Notes: generated from the sequence alone by a model not told the origin. Numbered from the stretch's first letter, positions 1-9,406 are shown. The stretch: 64,000 bases of DNA from JADJNW01 sp964549655 (GCA_964549655.1 CAZJXN010000003.1:1-64000); one strand, 5' to 3'. Numbers and translations: made by a program.

Positions 1-11
1 TATCATCATTT

Positions 12-278
12 CTACACCACCTCCTCTTCTTGCAAATCTTTCTCCTTCCGCCGATTCCGCCACCACATAAACGCTACCGTTCCAATGATCAAATAAGGTG
101 TTGCCAACATATATAAAATACCCTTATTCAACCCTTGACCTGTTTTACCGCCATTTTTTAAATTGCTCTCCGCCGCAATTTTACACATCGGGCATTGCGC
201 TTGTACAGAGATAGGCATTGTATTTAAAGTAAAAACCAATGCGAATAAGCTGATTATTTTCCAAATTTTATGTTTCAT
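12..278 (-). CDS. small exported CPMC membrane protein
   Basis: An 88-residue protein. Residues 1-27 look like a signal peptide ending in VQAQ, followed at once by a CPMC pair (C29, C32), then one membrane span at about 55-72 and a charged tail rich in K, R and E. The two cysteines would face the periplasm. Proteins of this shape are common as the last gene of cytochrome oxidase clusters in Bacteroidota, but no function is established that I can name. The position behind the SCO-like and DUF420 genes suggests a part in oxidase assembly or periplasmic redox work; this is inference. ATG start, same strand as the whole cluster. Confidence 0.75.
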   Translation of the reverse strand: MKHKIWKIISLFALVFTLNTMPISVQAQCPMCKIAAESNLKNGGKTGQGLNKGILYMLATPYLIIGTVAFMWWRNRRKEKDLQEEEVV

Positions 279-312
279 AACTATCTATTTTATAATACTT
301 TACAAAAAATAT

Positions 313-891
313 CTAAGGATAATACGGCATCAGCATCCAATAACAAATCGGACCCGTTATCGCCACATATAACCACAGTGGAAACACCCAACGCGCCATC
401 CTGCGATGCCGCTCAATCTGATTCGTATAGGCTCTTATAAATGTAAATAAAATAAAAGGCAAAATTAAGCCCGCCAATGTAATATGTGTCAGCAAAAGCA
501 CTAAATAAACCGTGCGCAAACCGCCGACCGCTGCCGCCTCTACATCACTCACATTTCCATCTAAATTAGCATCGCCAAAACGTATTTCCGGCGAGGTAAA
601 ATGATACGCCACATACGACAGCAAAAAAAGCACCGACAACCCCATTGCCACATAAATCATACGGCGGTGCATTGTAATATTCTTTTGCTTGATGTAATAA
701 AACGCAGCAATCAGTACCACCGCTGTAAACGCATTTACCGAAGCATGAAATGGCGGCAAAAAGCCAAAATCCCAGCCAGCAGGCAATGTAATTTTCACGC
801 GCCGCATCAGCCCTACCAACAGCAACACGGCGACTGTCACCATCCATGCACCCACGTTTAGGCGCTTTGCCAATTGTATATTTTGTTCCAT
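313..891 (-). CDS. DUF420 membrane protein, oxidase assembly factor (CtaM/YozB-like)
   Basis: About 192 residues with four to five hydrophobic segments and conserved histidines near helix ends. It matches the DUF420 family; the Bacillus member CtaM (YozB) is needed to mature haem-copper oxidases. The open frame extends to a GTG at 903, but the ATG at 891 (MEQNIQLAKRL) is the more natural start. It lies 16 bases after the SCO-like gene and belongs to the act-cta run, which fits an assembly role for the oxidase encoded upstream. The family call is firm from context and topology; the exact step it performs is inferred. Confidence 0.8.
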   Translation of the reverse strand: MEQNIQLAKRLNVGAWMVTVAVLLLVGLMRRVKITLPAGWDFGFLPPFHASVNAFTAVVLIAAFYYIKQKNITMHRRMIYVAMGLSVLFLLSYVAYHFTSPEIRFGDANLDGNVSDVEAAAVGGLRTVYLVLLLTHITLAGLILPFILFTFIRAYTNQIERHRRMARWVFPLWLYVAITGPICYWMLMPYYP

Positions 892-907
892 AACAAAAGT
901 CACTAAC

Positions 908-1561
908 TTACTTTTCGTTCTCAGGTTTCAAAGTAATTTCCTTGCTCTTTTCTATCGGTAAAAGTAAAGCCGTTTGGGCTACGAGCTTTTTCAAATCCTC
1001 TGTTTTTCGCACATCGTAATAATGTCGTACCATGCCTTTCACGTCTGATAAAGTTAGGTAAGGAAGAGCAGCATCCGCCGGCATAAAGTATTGTTGCTGA
1101 ATATGTTGTATCGAATCGGTTGACATCGGTATAAAAAAGAATTGTTCGATATCTTCTAATTTGTGTTGCTTCGCAAACGCTTCTACACTTTCTTTTGTAG
1201 CCGTAGAGTCTGGGACATATATTAAAAATAACAAATCTTCACGTTCATTGAATTGGCGGTGCAATTTCTCCAAAGTCGTTCCAAAAATTTGCGCCATCTG
1301 TTGATCTTGCAGGTTCAAAAGATTAGTAATGAGCATTTTACCATTCGTCACCGAAGTATCTACCGTTGTACCAGAAAAAGTAGGGTACGAAAAAGCTGGT
1401 AACTGCCCATATTTTTTCAAATCACCCATCGCAGCTACGCGGTAGTCCAATCCATTTTTCAAATAATACCAAGACCCAATCGGTAAAATCAATAAAATCA
1501 AAAGCAGTGCCAACGTTTGTAAAATGATTTTGAGCACTTTACGCTCTCTATTCCCAGCCAT
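908..1561 (-). CDS. SCO-family-like protein lacking all cysteines
   Basis: A 217-residue protein with one N-terminal membrane anchor (about residues 12-31) and a soluble domain at the place in the cluster where SCO1/SenC copper chaperones normally sit. SCO proteins carry a CxxxC copper site and a distal histidine in a thioredoxin fold. Here the corresponding stretch reads ITNLLNLQD and the whole protein contains no cysteine, so it cannot bind CuA copper or do thiol exchange in the usual way. Secondary-structure pattern (FLIYVPDST, then a Q/H-rich stretch) is still thioredoxin-like. It may be a structural paralogue that helps the oxidase fold, with a true SCO elsewhere. The family assignment rests on position and fold pattern, so it is moderate. 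Confidence 0.65.
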   Translation of the reverse strand: MAGNRERKVLKIILQTLALLLILLILPIGSWYYLKNGLDYRVAAMGDLKKYGQLPAFSYPTFSGTTVDTSVTNGKMLITNLLNLQDQQMAQIFGTTLEKLHRQFNEREDLLFLIYVPDSTATKESVEAFAKQHKLEDIEQFFFIPMSTDSIQHIQQQYFMPADAALPYLTLSDVKGMVRHYYDVRKTEDLKKLVAQTALLLPIEKSKEITLKPENEK

Positions 1562-1663
1562 TTCTTATTTTTTTTGACTACAAATGTCACCCTTTTTTAA
1601 CCATGCAGCCCCAAAAAGGTTGTCAATTAAAAGTCATATCGGATTTACATTTTTATCCAAAAC

Positions 1664-1694
1664 AAAAAAGGCGAAGATTTTAGTCCCCGCCTTT
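1664..1694 (-). terminator. Rho-independent terminator after oxidase subunit IV gene
   Basis: Read on the minus strand: a 7-bp stem AAAGGCG / CGCCTTT (1688-1694 with 1667-1673), a 14-base loop and a run of T. It lies 20-50 bases past the subunit IV stop codon. It would separate the core oxidase genes from the SCO-like, DUF420 and CPMC genes, or cut their expression. Confidence 0.6.
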
Positions 1695-1712
1695 CTTTTC
1701 TAAATGTAATGC

Positions 1713-2156
1713 TTACATCCAATTTTCAAGAGTATATATATCAGTCGTTTTTAAATTGCCTTGTGGTGGTGCTGTTACTGGTGCTTTTTCGGTAGCCGGT
1801 CTTTCATTTTTCCGCTCGATTTGTTGGCGTCGGTCTTTCCAAGAATCTCCTTCTTGAAAAAATGCAATAATAGCCCAAATCAATAAAGCGGTTGGTAGTA
1901 AAACGCTCATTGCCATGGATTTCACCTCATATTTCATGTGCATGAATTCATAAATGATAAAATAAGCTTTGTAAATTGACAAAACCGCAATAATCAATCC
2001 TGCTATGTAAAGAACGGCGCTATAATTTTCTGCACCTTTTATAATATGTCCTTTGCCAAGCAACGAAATAAATACCTCCACAAGCGTAACTACGCCCAGT
2101 AAAATTAAGCCGTAGACCACTCGTTTTTTAGACTCTTCGTATGTTAAATGTGCCAT
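1713..2156 (-). CDS. cytochrome c oxidase subunit IV
   Basis: A 147-residue protein with three membrane helices (about 12-34, 45-66 and 80-102) and a polar, proline-rich C-terminal tail. It matches the small prokaryotic cytochrome c oxidase subunit IV (COX4 / CtaF type) found after the subunit III genes in Bacteroidota. The subunit stabilises the CuB site region in related enzymes; no ligand residues are expected in it. It is the last core oxidase gene before the terminator at 1664-1694. Confidence 0.85.
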   Translation of the reverse strand: MAHLTYEESKKRVVYGLILLGVVTLVEVFISLLGKGHIIKGAENYSAVLYIAGLIIAVLSIYKAYFIIYEFMHMKYEVKSMAMSVLLPTALLIWAIIAFFQEGDSWKDRRQQIERKNERPATEKAPVTAPPQGNLKTTDIYTLENWM

Positions 2157-2162
2157 TTTTTT

Positions 2163-2245
2163 TTAAATTTTAGATATTAGATATTGGACTTTAGACTTTT
2201 CAATTTTACAATAATCTATTGTCTATTGTCTAAAATCTATCGTCT
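2163..2245. repeat. dispersed TAGACAATAGAC-type imperfect repeat
   Basis: The spacer between the subunit III and IV genes is made of imperfect copies of words such as TTAGATATTAGATATTGG, ACTTTAGAC and TCTATTGTCTATTGTC. The same word family occurs at 17781-17872 and 41745-41785. No coding sense. Confidence 0.7.
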
Positions 2246-2256
2246 TTTAAATTTAA

Positions 2257-3138
2257 TTACAACAAATAAAATACCAAAAATACAAATACCCAAACCAAAT
2301 CCACAAAGTGCCAGTACAAACCTATCTTTTCCACCATTTCATAGCCATTCCTTCGGGCGGCATATAAGCCACTACCAGCATTCATGGCAATAATACTCAA
2401 AAATGCGACGCCCGAAAATACGTGGAATCCATGAAAACCAGTGATGAAGAAAAATAACGCTCCAAAAGCTTTGGGTCCAAATTGCTGCACGTCGGTCGTA
2501 CCATCGGCGGCTACAAAACGGCGTTGAATCCACTCTTCATGTCCCGTTTTCTCATCCATGTGTTTGTGTATCAAATAGCTATCGCCGGCATCAAATTTTT
2601 CGCGGGCAGCACCCCCTCCGTAGGGATGACCCGTCTCATCGTCCAAATATTCTCCGCCAATCGTGTGCGCACCAAACGGATTCGTAGAAACGCTCATGTG
2701 TTCTTCCCCGATCAAATTCGTCCATTCCCACGCCTGACAACTCAAGAAGCCAATACCACCGATAATAGTCAAAAACATCCAAAACACCACGCCCTGCTTG
2801 TTCTCTCGATGCCCTTCCTGCACGGCACGTACCATCGTCACCGAACTTACAATCAACAAAAACGACATAATCGTTACAAAAATAAGCGGCGCACCACTTA
2901 CACCAAACGGTGCAGTAGAAAATACAAAATCCGGCACGGGCCACGTCGGACTGCTGAATCGTAATGCGCCATAGGAAATCAAAAAGCCTGCAAATGTGAA
3001 AGCATCCGATAAAAGAAAATACCACATCATCAGCTTGCCGTAGCTGGCGCGAAACGGTTCCCGACCGCCATTCCAGTCGTCGCCGGGCTGGAGGTCTATC
3101 TCATGTACGCGTTCTGGAGCAGTGTCTACTGTCGCCAT
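2257..3138 (-). CDS. ctaE: cytochrome c oxidase subunit III
   Basis: A 293-residue subunit III of a haem-copper oxidase. Hydrophobic helices at about 35-57, 78-102, 115-135, then after a polar insert of about 75 residues two or three more helices, ending in the family pattern GFHGFHVFSG and YWHFVDLVWVFVF. The polar insert (about 145-215, rich in G, D, E and H) makes it longer than the neighbouring subunit III. It follows that second subunit III gene by 16 bases and is part of the act-cta cluster. ATG start (MATVDTAPERV). Confidence 0.92.
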   Translation of the reverse strand: MATVDTAPERVHEIDLQPGDDWNGGREPFRASYGKLMMWYFLLSDAFTFAGFLISYGALRFSSPTWPVPDFVFSTAPFGVSGAPLIFVTIMSFLLIVSSVTMVRAVQEGHRENKQGVVFWMFLTIIGGIGFLSCQAWEWTNLIGEEHMSVSTNPFGAHTIGGEYLDDETGHPYGGGAAREKFDAGDSYLIHKHMDEKTGHEEWIQRRFVAADGTTDVQQFGPKAFGALFFFITGFHGFHVFSGVAFLSIIAMNAGSGLYAARRNGYEMVEKIGLYWHFVDLVWVFVFLVFYLL

Positions 3139-3154
3139 TGTTGATTTTGTTTGT

Positions 3155-3733
3155 TTACTGAATCAAGAAAAAGATAAACAAATACACCCACAGTATATCT
3201 ACGAAATGCCAATACGTCATCGTCATCTCCAACCGCAGGATTCGAGTCGGTGTCGCTTGGTATTTTAAGGAAAAAGCATGCAAAAGTGCAATGATTAAAG
3301 CAGTAATTCCACCCAAAATATGCGCCGCATGAATACCAGAAAGCGCATATATAAAGGAACCGGACGGATTCGTCGTCAACTCAATGCCGATACCACTCAA
3401 TGCCAGCCAACCCTGATATTGCAAAATTAAGAAAGCAATCCCTAAACCAAACGTGCCCAGTAAAAATCCCTTATACAATGCCTCATTTCCTCTTTTAAAC
3501 GAAATATAAGCAATGTGTAAAGTAATGCTACTCAACACAATCACCACTGTACTCACCAAAAAAATGCTCGGCATCGGAAATTCTAACCAATTGCCACCCG
3601 CTTTGCGTACCATGTAAGCACTCGTCAACGCCGCAAACATCATCATAATACTCGCACACGCCACCAAAAGTGCAAATTTCTTTGGATGAATTTTATTTCT
3701 TACGTAATTACCTCTCACCACCGTCGCACTCAT
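3155..3733 (-). CDS. ctaE: second cytochrome c oxidase subunit III-like protein
   Basis: A 192-residue subunit III with five predicted helices, carrying the family signatures SGIHAAHILGG and TYWHFVDILWVYLF near its end. It is a paralogue of the next gene (2257-3138) and lacks that protein's long polar insert. Tandem subunit III genes are usual in Bacteroidota caa3-type clusters; both may sit in the same complex. ATG start (MSATVVRGNYV). Confidence 0.9.
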   Translation of the reverse strand: MSATVVRGNYVRNKIHPKKFALLVACASIMMMFAALTSAYMVRKAGGNWLEFPMPSIFLVSTVVIVLSSITLHIAYISFKRGNEALYKGFLLGTFGLGIAFLILQYQGWLALSGIGIELTTNPSGSFIYALSGIHAAHILGGITALIIALLHAFSLKYQATPTRILRLEMTMTYWHFVDILWVYLFIFFLIQ

Positions 3734-3754
3734 TATTTTTTATTTTAATCAAAG

Positions 3755-3786
3755 GATGTGGCGCATTTCAAAAATGTGCTGCATCT
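3755..3786. repeat. dispersed palindrome, GTGGCGCATTT family
   Basis: An imperfect hairpin, ATGTGGCGCATTTC and its near complement ATGTGCTGCAT around a short A-rich loop, in the spacer between ctaB and the second subunit III gene. Close relatives are at 49388-49422 and 63697-63730 and inside the array at 21460-22003. It may act as a transcript hairpin. Confidence 0.65.
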
Positions 3787-3795
3787 AATTGAATC

Positions 3796-4692
3796 CTAAA
3801 TTTTATCTAAAAACAAAGCAATCAATACCAATGGATTATAAAAAAATGAGAAAAACATCACGCGCAGTGCTGCTTTTCGATCATTATATTTATAAAAATT
3901 CCAGCTTAAAACGGTATACATTATACTTAAAATAAATATTACAATTGCTGAAATGCTGCCGCTAATTCCAAAAAAATAAGGAGCCAACGCAACAGGAATC
4001 AACAAAAGTGCATATAAAAATGATTGCAATCCCGTATTTCTATCTCGCTGTCCGTCTTTGGATGGAAGCAATTTATAACCAGCATTTTGATAATCTTCGT
4101 GTCCCAACCAGCCAATAGACCAAAAGTGCGGAAACTGCCAAAGAAATTGAATCGCAAAAAGTAATAACCCCAACATCGTCAACTCCCCTTGTACCGCCAC
4201 ACTCCCAATCAATACCGGCAATGCACCTGGAAAAGCGCCAATCACTACTGCTATCGGCGAAATCCGCTTCATCGGCGTGTATAGAAATGCGTACATCATC
4301 AGCGCAATCGTGCCAAAAAGTGCCGCCCACACATTAAAAAGCGCCAACAATGTAATACCTATTAAACTCATGAAACCTGCCGCCAATACTGCTTCTGACA
4401 CCGTCATGCGCCCCGTCGCCAGCGGACGATTGGCAGTGCGTTTCATCAGCTTGTCATAGTCTTTTTCTAATACCTGATTGAGTGCATTGGAAGCACTCGT
4501 CACCAAAAAACCGCCCAACGATAAAATGATAACTGCACCCCAATTTACCGAACCCTCATTTGCAATCAAATAAGCCATCACAGAGGAAAACACCACCGTC
4601 AGCGTCAGCCGAAGCTTCACCAGCAGCTTGTAATCTTGCACCCGCTGCCCAATCACACTGATTGATTTCTCTTTTACTGTTTCTACCGACAC
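3796..4692 (-). CDS. ctaB: protohaem IX farnesyltransferase (haem O synthase)
   Basis: A 298-residue UbiA-superfamily membrane enzyme that adds the farnesyl group to haem B to give haem O, the precursor of the haem A used by the oxidase. The prenyl-diphosphate/Mg motif NxxxxxDxD is at about N72-D80 (NQVLEKDYD), followed by KRTANRPLATGR. About nine helices follow, with the second loop WLGHEDYQNAGY. The open frame starts at a GTG (4692); no ATG lies near enough to be better. The gene stands between ctaD and the subunit III genes in the act-cta cluster. Confidence 0.93.
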   Translation of the reverse strand: MSVETVKEKSISVIGQRVQDYKLLVKLRLTLTVVFSSVMAYLIANEGSVNWGAVIILSLGGFLVTSASNALNQVLEKDYDKLMKRTANRPLATGRMTVSEAVLAAGFMSLIGITLLALFNVWAALFGTIALMMYAFLYTPMKRISPIAVVIGAFPGALPVLIGSVAVQGELTMLGLLLFAIQFLWQFPHFWSIGWLGHEDYQNAGYKLLPSKDGQRDRNTGLQSFLYALLLIPVALAPYFFGISGSISAIVIFILSIMYTVLSWNFYKYNDRKAALRVMFFSFFYNPLVLIALFLDKI

Positions 4693-4774
4693 TTCTAAGC
4701 TAATTGAAAGGAGGAAATCACATTGCTGACATCTCCTCCCTCACGTTTTTTATAAATAAGTTTTTTATTGCAAA

Positions 4775-4793
4775 ATCACCCTATCACCCAATT
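4775..4793 (-). repeat. GGGTGATA repeat directly after the ctaD stop
   Basis: Read on the minus strand, the ctaD stop TAA is followed at once by TTGGGTGATAGGGTGAT. Same octamer family as at 16051, 27670, 47270, 48024, 48131 and 54122, all directly after stop codons. Confidence 0.75.
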
Positions 4794-6645
4794 AGTGCGC
4801 CATCTGCTTTTCCTCGTCCGATTCTGGTTCGATTTGTGGAATGAATTCCCGACCACCTTTGCCGTAATCGTAGGGCCAACGTTGTACACTTGGTATTTTT
4901 CCGGGCCAGTTGCCGTGTCCGGGTACGATAGGAGTCGTCCATTCCAGTGTAGATGCGCCCCAAGGGTTTTTCATTGTTTGCTTCTTGCCTCTCCAAATGC
5001 TGTAGAAGAAGTTGATCACGAAAAGCAATTGTAAAGCAAATACAATAATCGCCGCAATCGTAATAAATTTATTCAATTCCGCAAAGTGTCCAAAAGTATC
5101 GAACACATCAAAACGATAGTAACGGCGCGGCACACCTGCGATACCGATGTAGTGCATGGGCCAGAAAATAGCGTAAGCACCGATAATGGTACCCCAGAAG
5201 TGAATTCTACCTAATGATTCATTCATAAAACGACCAAACATCTTCGGAAACCAGTGGTAAATACCAGCAAACATTCCAAAAAATGCTGCAATCCCCATCA
5301 CGATGTGAAAGTGCGCGACTACAAAATACGTGTCGGTCAATTGAATATCCAAAGTAGAATTACCCAAGAAGATACCCGTCAAACCACCGGAAATAAACAT
5401 AGATACGAAACCAATGGCAAATAAACTCGCTGCATTAAATCGAACATTACCACCGTATAAAGTTGCAATCCAGTTGAATACTTTCACCGCTGAAGGAACC
5501 GCAATGATGAGTGTAAATATTACAAAGAAATTGGATATAAATGGATTTACACCTGATAAAAACATGTGGTGCGCCCATACAATGAACGATAAAAATCCGA
5601 TAGCGAGAATGGAAAAAACCATCGCTTTATATCCAAAAATAGGTTTCCGAGCGTGTACTGCCAACACTTCCGACACAATACCCATCGCAGGTAAAATGAT
5701 GATATAAACCTCTGGATGTCCTAAAAACCAGAACAAATGCTGATACAAAACCGGGCTACCACCTGCAAAATCAAGTGCTTGACCCGCTGTATAAATTTCA
5801 CTTAAATAGAAGCTCGTTCCTAAACCTCGGTCTAACATCAACAAAAGAAATGCAGATACCAATACTGGAAATGAAAGCAATCCAAGAATCGCCGTTACAA
5901 AAAACGCCCAGATGGTAAGCGGCATTCTCCACATACTCATGCCTTTCGTACGTAAATTCAACACCGTCGTAATATAATTAATACCACCCAAAAGCGTAGA
6001 TATTACAAAAAGCGTTAAACTGACCAACCAGAGCGTCATACCCGTACCAGACCCAGCATTTGCTTGCGGCAGTGCGCTCAAAGGCGGATAAGCCGTCCAC
6101 CCGCCAGAAAATGGTCCCGTACTTACAAACAAAGACGCAAACATCACGACACTTGCCAAAAAGAAAAACCAATACGCAAACATATTCAGCAGTGGCGATG
6201 CCATGTCCCGCGCGCCTAACTGCAACGGAATGAGCAAGTTACTAAATGTACCACTCAAACCTGCGGTTAATACAAAAAACACCAAAATCGTACCGTGCAT
6301 CGTCACGAGCGCATAATAAAAATCTTGCGATAGCGTACCAATGCCAGCGTCGTTCACGGTGATCCATCTGCCCAGCAGCGGCTTTAGCCAAGTTAAACTT
6401 TCTTCCGGGAAGCCGAGTTGCAGACGGAATATGATAGACATACCTGCGCCAATAATTGCCCAAAACATACCCGTAATGAGAAATTGTTTAGCAATTACTT
6501 TGTGATCTTGGCTAAAAATATAGGTGGTGATGAAGTTGGACTGATATTTATCCCCGTGATGATGTTCATGAAAATGATCATCATAACCGAGTTCTTGCAC
6601 CAGCACTTCTTCTTGCGTCGTATTAATCATTACTGAATCTGCCAT
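4792..6645 (-). CDS. ctaD: cytochrome c oxidase subunit I
   Basis: The catalytic subunit, about 617 residues. Visible ligands: low-spin haem histidine in MHGT (about H117); CuB histidine and cross-linked tyrosine in FLGHPEVYI (about H310, Y314), with the glutamate of the D-channel (E312) marking an A1-type enzyme; the CuB pair WAHHMF (about 359-360); and haem ligands in VVAHFHIVMG (about 445 and 447). The first codon of the open frame is TTG at 6651; ATG at 6645 (MADSVMINTTQ) is chosen. The N-terminus has a histidine-rich stretch (HFHEHHHGD). The gene lies 92 bases after ctaC and ends in a GGGTGATA repeat. Confidence 0.96.
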   Translation of the reverse strand: MADSVMINTTQEEVLVQELGYDDHFHEHHHGDKYQSNFITTYIFSQDHKVIAKQFLITGMFWAIIGAGMSIIFRLQLGFPEESLTWLKPLLGRWITVNDAGIGTLSQDFYYALVTMHGTILVFFVLTAGLSGTFSNLLIPLQLGARDMASPLLNMFAYWFFFLASVVMFASLFVSTGPFSGGWTAYPPLSALPQANAGSGTGMTLWLVSLTLFVISTLLGGINYITTVLNLRTKGMSMWRMPLTIWAFFVTAILGLLSFPVLVSAFLLLMLDRGLGTSFYLSEIYTAGQALDFAGGSPVLYQHLFWFLGHPEVYIIILPAMGIVSEVLAVHARKPIFGYKAMVFSILAIGFLSFIVWAHHMFLSGVNPFISNFFVIFTLIIAVPSAVKVFNWIATLYGGNVRFNAASLFAIGFVSMFISGGLTGIFLGNSTLDIQLTDTYFVVAHFHIVMGIAAFFGMFAGIYHWFPKMFGRFMNESLGRIHFWGTIIGAYAIFWPMHYIGIAGVPRRYYRFDVFDTFGHFAELNKFITIAAIIVFALQLLFVINFFYSIWRGKKQTMKNPWGASTLEWTTPIVPGHGNWPGKIPSVQRWPYDYGKGGREFIPQIEPESDEEKQMAH

Positions 6646-6737
6646 TACCAAAAATATTTATAAGTTCTGCAAGAATATACTTGATTTTTTCTCTTTTGCA
6701 ACAATCGAAATTAAAGAGTGTTGCCAATTTTTCACAA

Positions 6738-7937
6738 TTATTGTTCAATAGAATCTTTACGCAAAGTATCCGCTTCTAAGTCAGTGGACTGAATTGTGTC
6801 TTGTTTAGAAACAGCGGTCGTATCCGCACCCGGCGCAACCGTCAAGCCTTGCGCTTTTTCAAAATCGAACAATTTTCCTTTGAATGGGTCTTCGTCTTTG
6901 CCTCTGATATTGGATACGTAGTACGACTTCTGTTGGCTCAACCAAGCCTGATATTCTACCTCCGACACAATACGTACAATGCGACGCATACTGAAATGCC
7001 CATTACCACACAATTCGGCGCAAGCCAACTCATATTCAAATGTTTGCCAAAGTTGCTTGGTCGGGTCATCCGGGTCAGGTGCTTGATATTCTTTATATTT
7101 GCTCAATTCTTCTCGGTAATCTGCAGTTGTCTTTATAGGTGTAAATACAAAATATGTTGGCATCCCCGGCACGGCATCCATTTTCACGCGGAAGTGCGGC
7201 AAGTCAAAGTCATGCAATACATCTCGTGAAATAATGCGCACGCGTACTTTTTTATTGACTGGCAACACGAGTTCATCTGGGTGAAAATCATCTATATTTT
7301 TGAGGTCTGTCCAATCTTGTCCAACTGGGTTACTACCGCTGGTGAGTTTGTAATTTCGAGTCCCCAATTGTCCATCTGCACCCGGATAGCGCAACAACCA
7401 TGCAAACTGATAGCCCATCGCTTCTACTTCTATTATTTCTTCATTTGGACCTACGTCAGCCATGATTTCGTTCCAAGCATCCAGACCATTGATAACTAAG
7501 AAAGCCATTACTACCGCCGGGATTGCCGTCCAAACCACTTCCAAGGTATTATTGTGGGATATAAAAGTAGCTTTTCTGTCTTTGCGACCTCTATATTTAT
7601 AAGCGAAATAGAATAAAATAATTTGTGTAATGACAAATACTACACCTGTAAAGAAGAGTGTAATATTAAACATAGTGTCCATACGTCCACCGTGCGCAGA
7701 TGCCGCTTGGTGTGGACCATAGCCCAGCATCCAATTTTTATAAACAAAAGCAGACACGACACACCCAACAAGAAATACAATCATAAAAGCCACCGAGATG
7801 ATGCCTTGGCGTTTGTTGGTGGCGATTTGCATTTCTTCCTCGCCCTGAATTTTCTCTGCAAGTTCTGTCACTCGACCGATTTGAACCAAAATGATTCCGA
7901 TGAGCAACACGCATATTGTGATGAGTAAAACCGTCAT
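6738..7937 (-). CDS. ctaC: cytochrome c oxidase subunit II
   Basis: A 399-residue subunit II carrying the CuA site: H242 (DVLHDFDLPH), then C306, E308, C310, H314 and M317 in CAELCGNGHFSM. Two extra N-terminal membrane helices (about 3-22 and 46-65) precede the usual pair (about 90-112 and 132-152), so the protein is longer than typical subunit II. No CxxCH is present, so this enzyme is not a fused caa3 subunit; electrons probably come from the cytochrome c domain of ActA or ActE. ATG start. Located between actF and ctaD. Confidence 0.95.
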   Translation of the reverse strand: MTVLLITICVLLIGIILVQIGRVTELAEKIQGEEEMQIATNKRQGIISVAFMIVFLVGCVVSAFVYKNWMLGYGPHQAASAHGGRMDTMFNITLFFTGVVFVITQIILFYFAYKYRGRKDRKATFISHNNTLEVVWTAIPAVVMAFLVINGLDAWNEIMADVGPNEEIIEVEAMGYQFAWLLRYPGADGQLGTRNYKLTSGSNPVGQDWTDLKNIDDFHPDELVLPVNKKVRVRIISRDVLHDFDLPHFRVKMDAVPGMPTYFVFTPIKTTADYREELSKYKEYQAPDPDDPTKQLWQTFEYELACAELCGNGHFSMRRIVRIVSEVEYQAWLSQQKSYYVSNIRGKDEDPFKGKLFDFEKAQGLTVAPGADTTAVSKQDTIQSTDLEADTLRKDSIEQ

Positions 7938-8072
7938 TGTTAATATAATTTAATTCAACTAACCTTTCAAAATTACATCTATTAAACCATTATAGAGGCA
8001 GAAGGATTGCAGCTTTTTAGTCTTTAGAATAATTCTAAATAAGCAAGCCATTTAGATAATGTGCCTATTTTA

Positions 8073-9368
8073 TTACGTGTGATGATTGATACTTTCTGCA
8101 TAATAAGGGTCGTTCACAGGATCCAAAGATGCCTTTTCTAATTGTAAAAATACCACATACAAGAACAATCCTAAAAAGCCGAACATCGTCCCAAATTCTA
8201 ATAAACCTGGAAAGTGAAAACCCATCATAAATTCTGAACCGTGACCTGCCATTTCTGCCGCATTTTCTGCTACAATATGCTCACCAGAACCCGTGCCGCC
8301 ACCATGATGTCCCATTGCTTCTTGCGCCGTATGCAAAACACCGGGTTTAATCATTTGAAAATAATCAATCCAATGTCCTAAAAACACAACGATAGATGTG
8401 AAAACCAGTGTGCCGTACTTCCGCTTTGTGTCGTTGCGCATGAGGATAAAAAATGGAAACAGGAAATTCATAATTAAATTTCCATAAAATAAAACTGGAA
8501 AATGGTCGCGCCTTTCTCTGAAATAAACCGTTTCTTCCCCAATATTCGCATACCAAATCAGCATAAATTGCGAGAACCACAAATACGTCCAGAAAATACT
8601 GAATGCAAACATAAACTTGCCTAAGTCGTGCATGTGTTCCATCGTCACCTTTTCAAAATAGCCTAAAGACTTCAAAAAAGTGAGCGTTAAAATCGTAAGT
8701 GCCATCGCCGACACAAACCAACTGACCGCAGAATACCAAGCAAAAAGCGTACTATACCAATGCGCATCCACCGACATCACCCACTGCCAAATGATAGCTG
8801 CGCTCGTAAAACCGGCTACCGGCAAGAACGCTGCTGCATAAACTCGCATTTTGTGATGCTGTGTGAAAGCCGCCGTACCATTTATATCTTCATCCAACGA
8901 CAATTGACGCAATCTATATGCAAAGAAAATCCATAAGCCTACAATCAACACCGTCCCAAAAGTGTACCAACCTCTATTTAAAAAAGAGGATTTACCTTGA
9001 AGCACGACATCTTTGGTCACTTCTGCTCCATCTGCCCAATGGTACAAATGATGCCAATTTGCCCACAAACCAATTATGACAACCAACATCAGCCCTAATC
9101 CTACGACCAGAAATAGCGAGTACGCTTCCCAAAGCCGCTTCAATACAGTGTGCCAACCTGCCCAAGCCGTAATGCAAACCGCTATGAAAAATAGAGACAT
9201 GAGTGAAATCCCCGTGAAAAATACGGAATTATGCAGGAAATTAGACCAAAAACGGGTATGCAGGGCATCATCTTCAAAGAAGAAGGTAATCAATAGGCAT
9301 AGCGCCCCCAGCCCTATCGTACTGAGTAACACTATTTTATGATTGGCTTCAAATTTAAATTGGTTCAT
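8073..9368 (-). CDS. actF: alternative complex III subunit F
   Basis: A 431-residue protein with about ten membrane helices, matching the NrfD-like/DUF membrane subunit ActF of alternative complex III, which with ActC forms the quinol-oxidising membrane part. The end of the protein has a H/G-rich loop (MGHHGGGTGSGEH) before the last helix. It follows actE by 54 bases and precedes ctaC, the usual order in Bacteroidota, where complex III and the oxidase form a supercomplex. ATG start. Confidence 0.92.
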   Translation of the reverse strand: MNQFKFEANHKIVLLSTIGLGALCLLITFFFEDDALHTRFWSNFLHNSVFFTGISLMSLFFIAVCITAWAGWHTVLKRLWEAYSLFLVVGLGLMLVVIIGLWANWHHLYHWADGAEVTKDVVLQGKSSFLNRGWYTFGTVLIVGLWIFFAYRLRQLSLDEDINGTAAFTQHHKMRVYAAAFLPVAGFTSAAIIWQWVMSVDAHWYSTLFAWYSAVSWFVSAMALTILTLTFLKSLGYFEKVTMEHMHDLGKFMFAFSIFWTYLWFSQFMLIWYANIGEETVYFRERRDHFPVLFYGNLIMNFLFPFFILMRNDTKRKYGTLVFTSIVVFLGHWIDYFQMIKPGVLHTAQEAMGHHGGGTGSGEHIVAENAAEMAGHGSEFMMGFHFPGLLEFGTMFGFLGLFLYVVFLQLEKASLDPVNDPYYAESINHHT

Positions 9369-9406
9369 TGTTTATAGTCTGTTATAAGTTCTTTTTATAA
9401 ATAAAA

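Noticed and set aside
6738..7937. Fused caa3-type subunit II
   Set aside because: No CxxCH motif in the protein; only CuA ligands are present.
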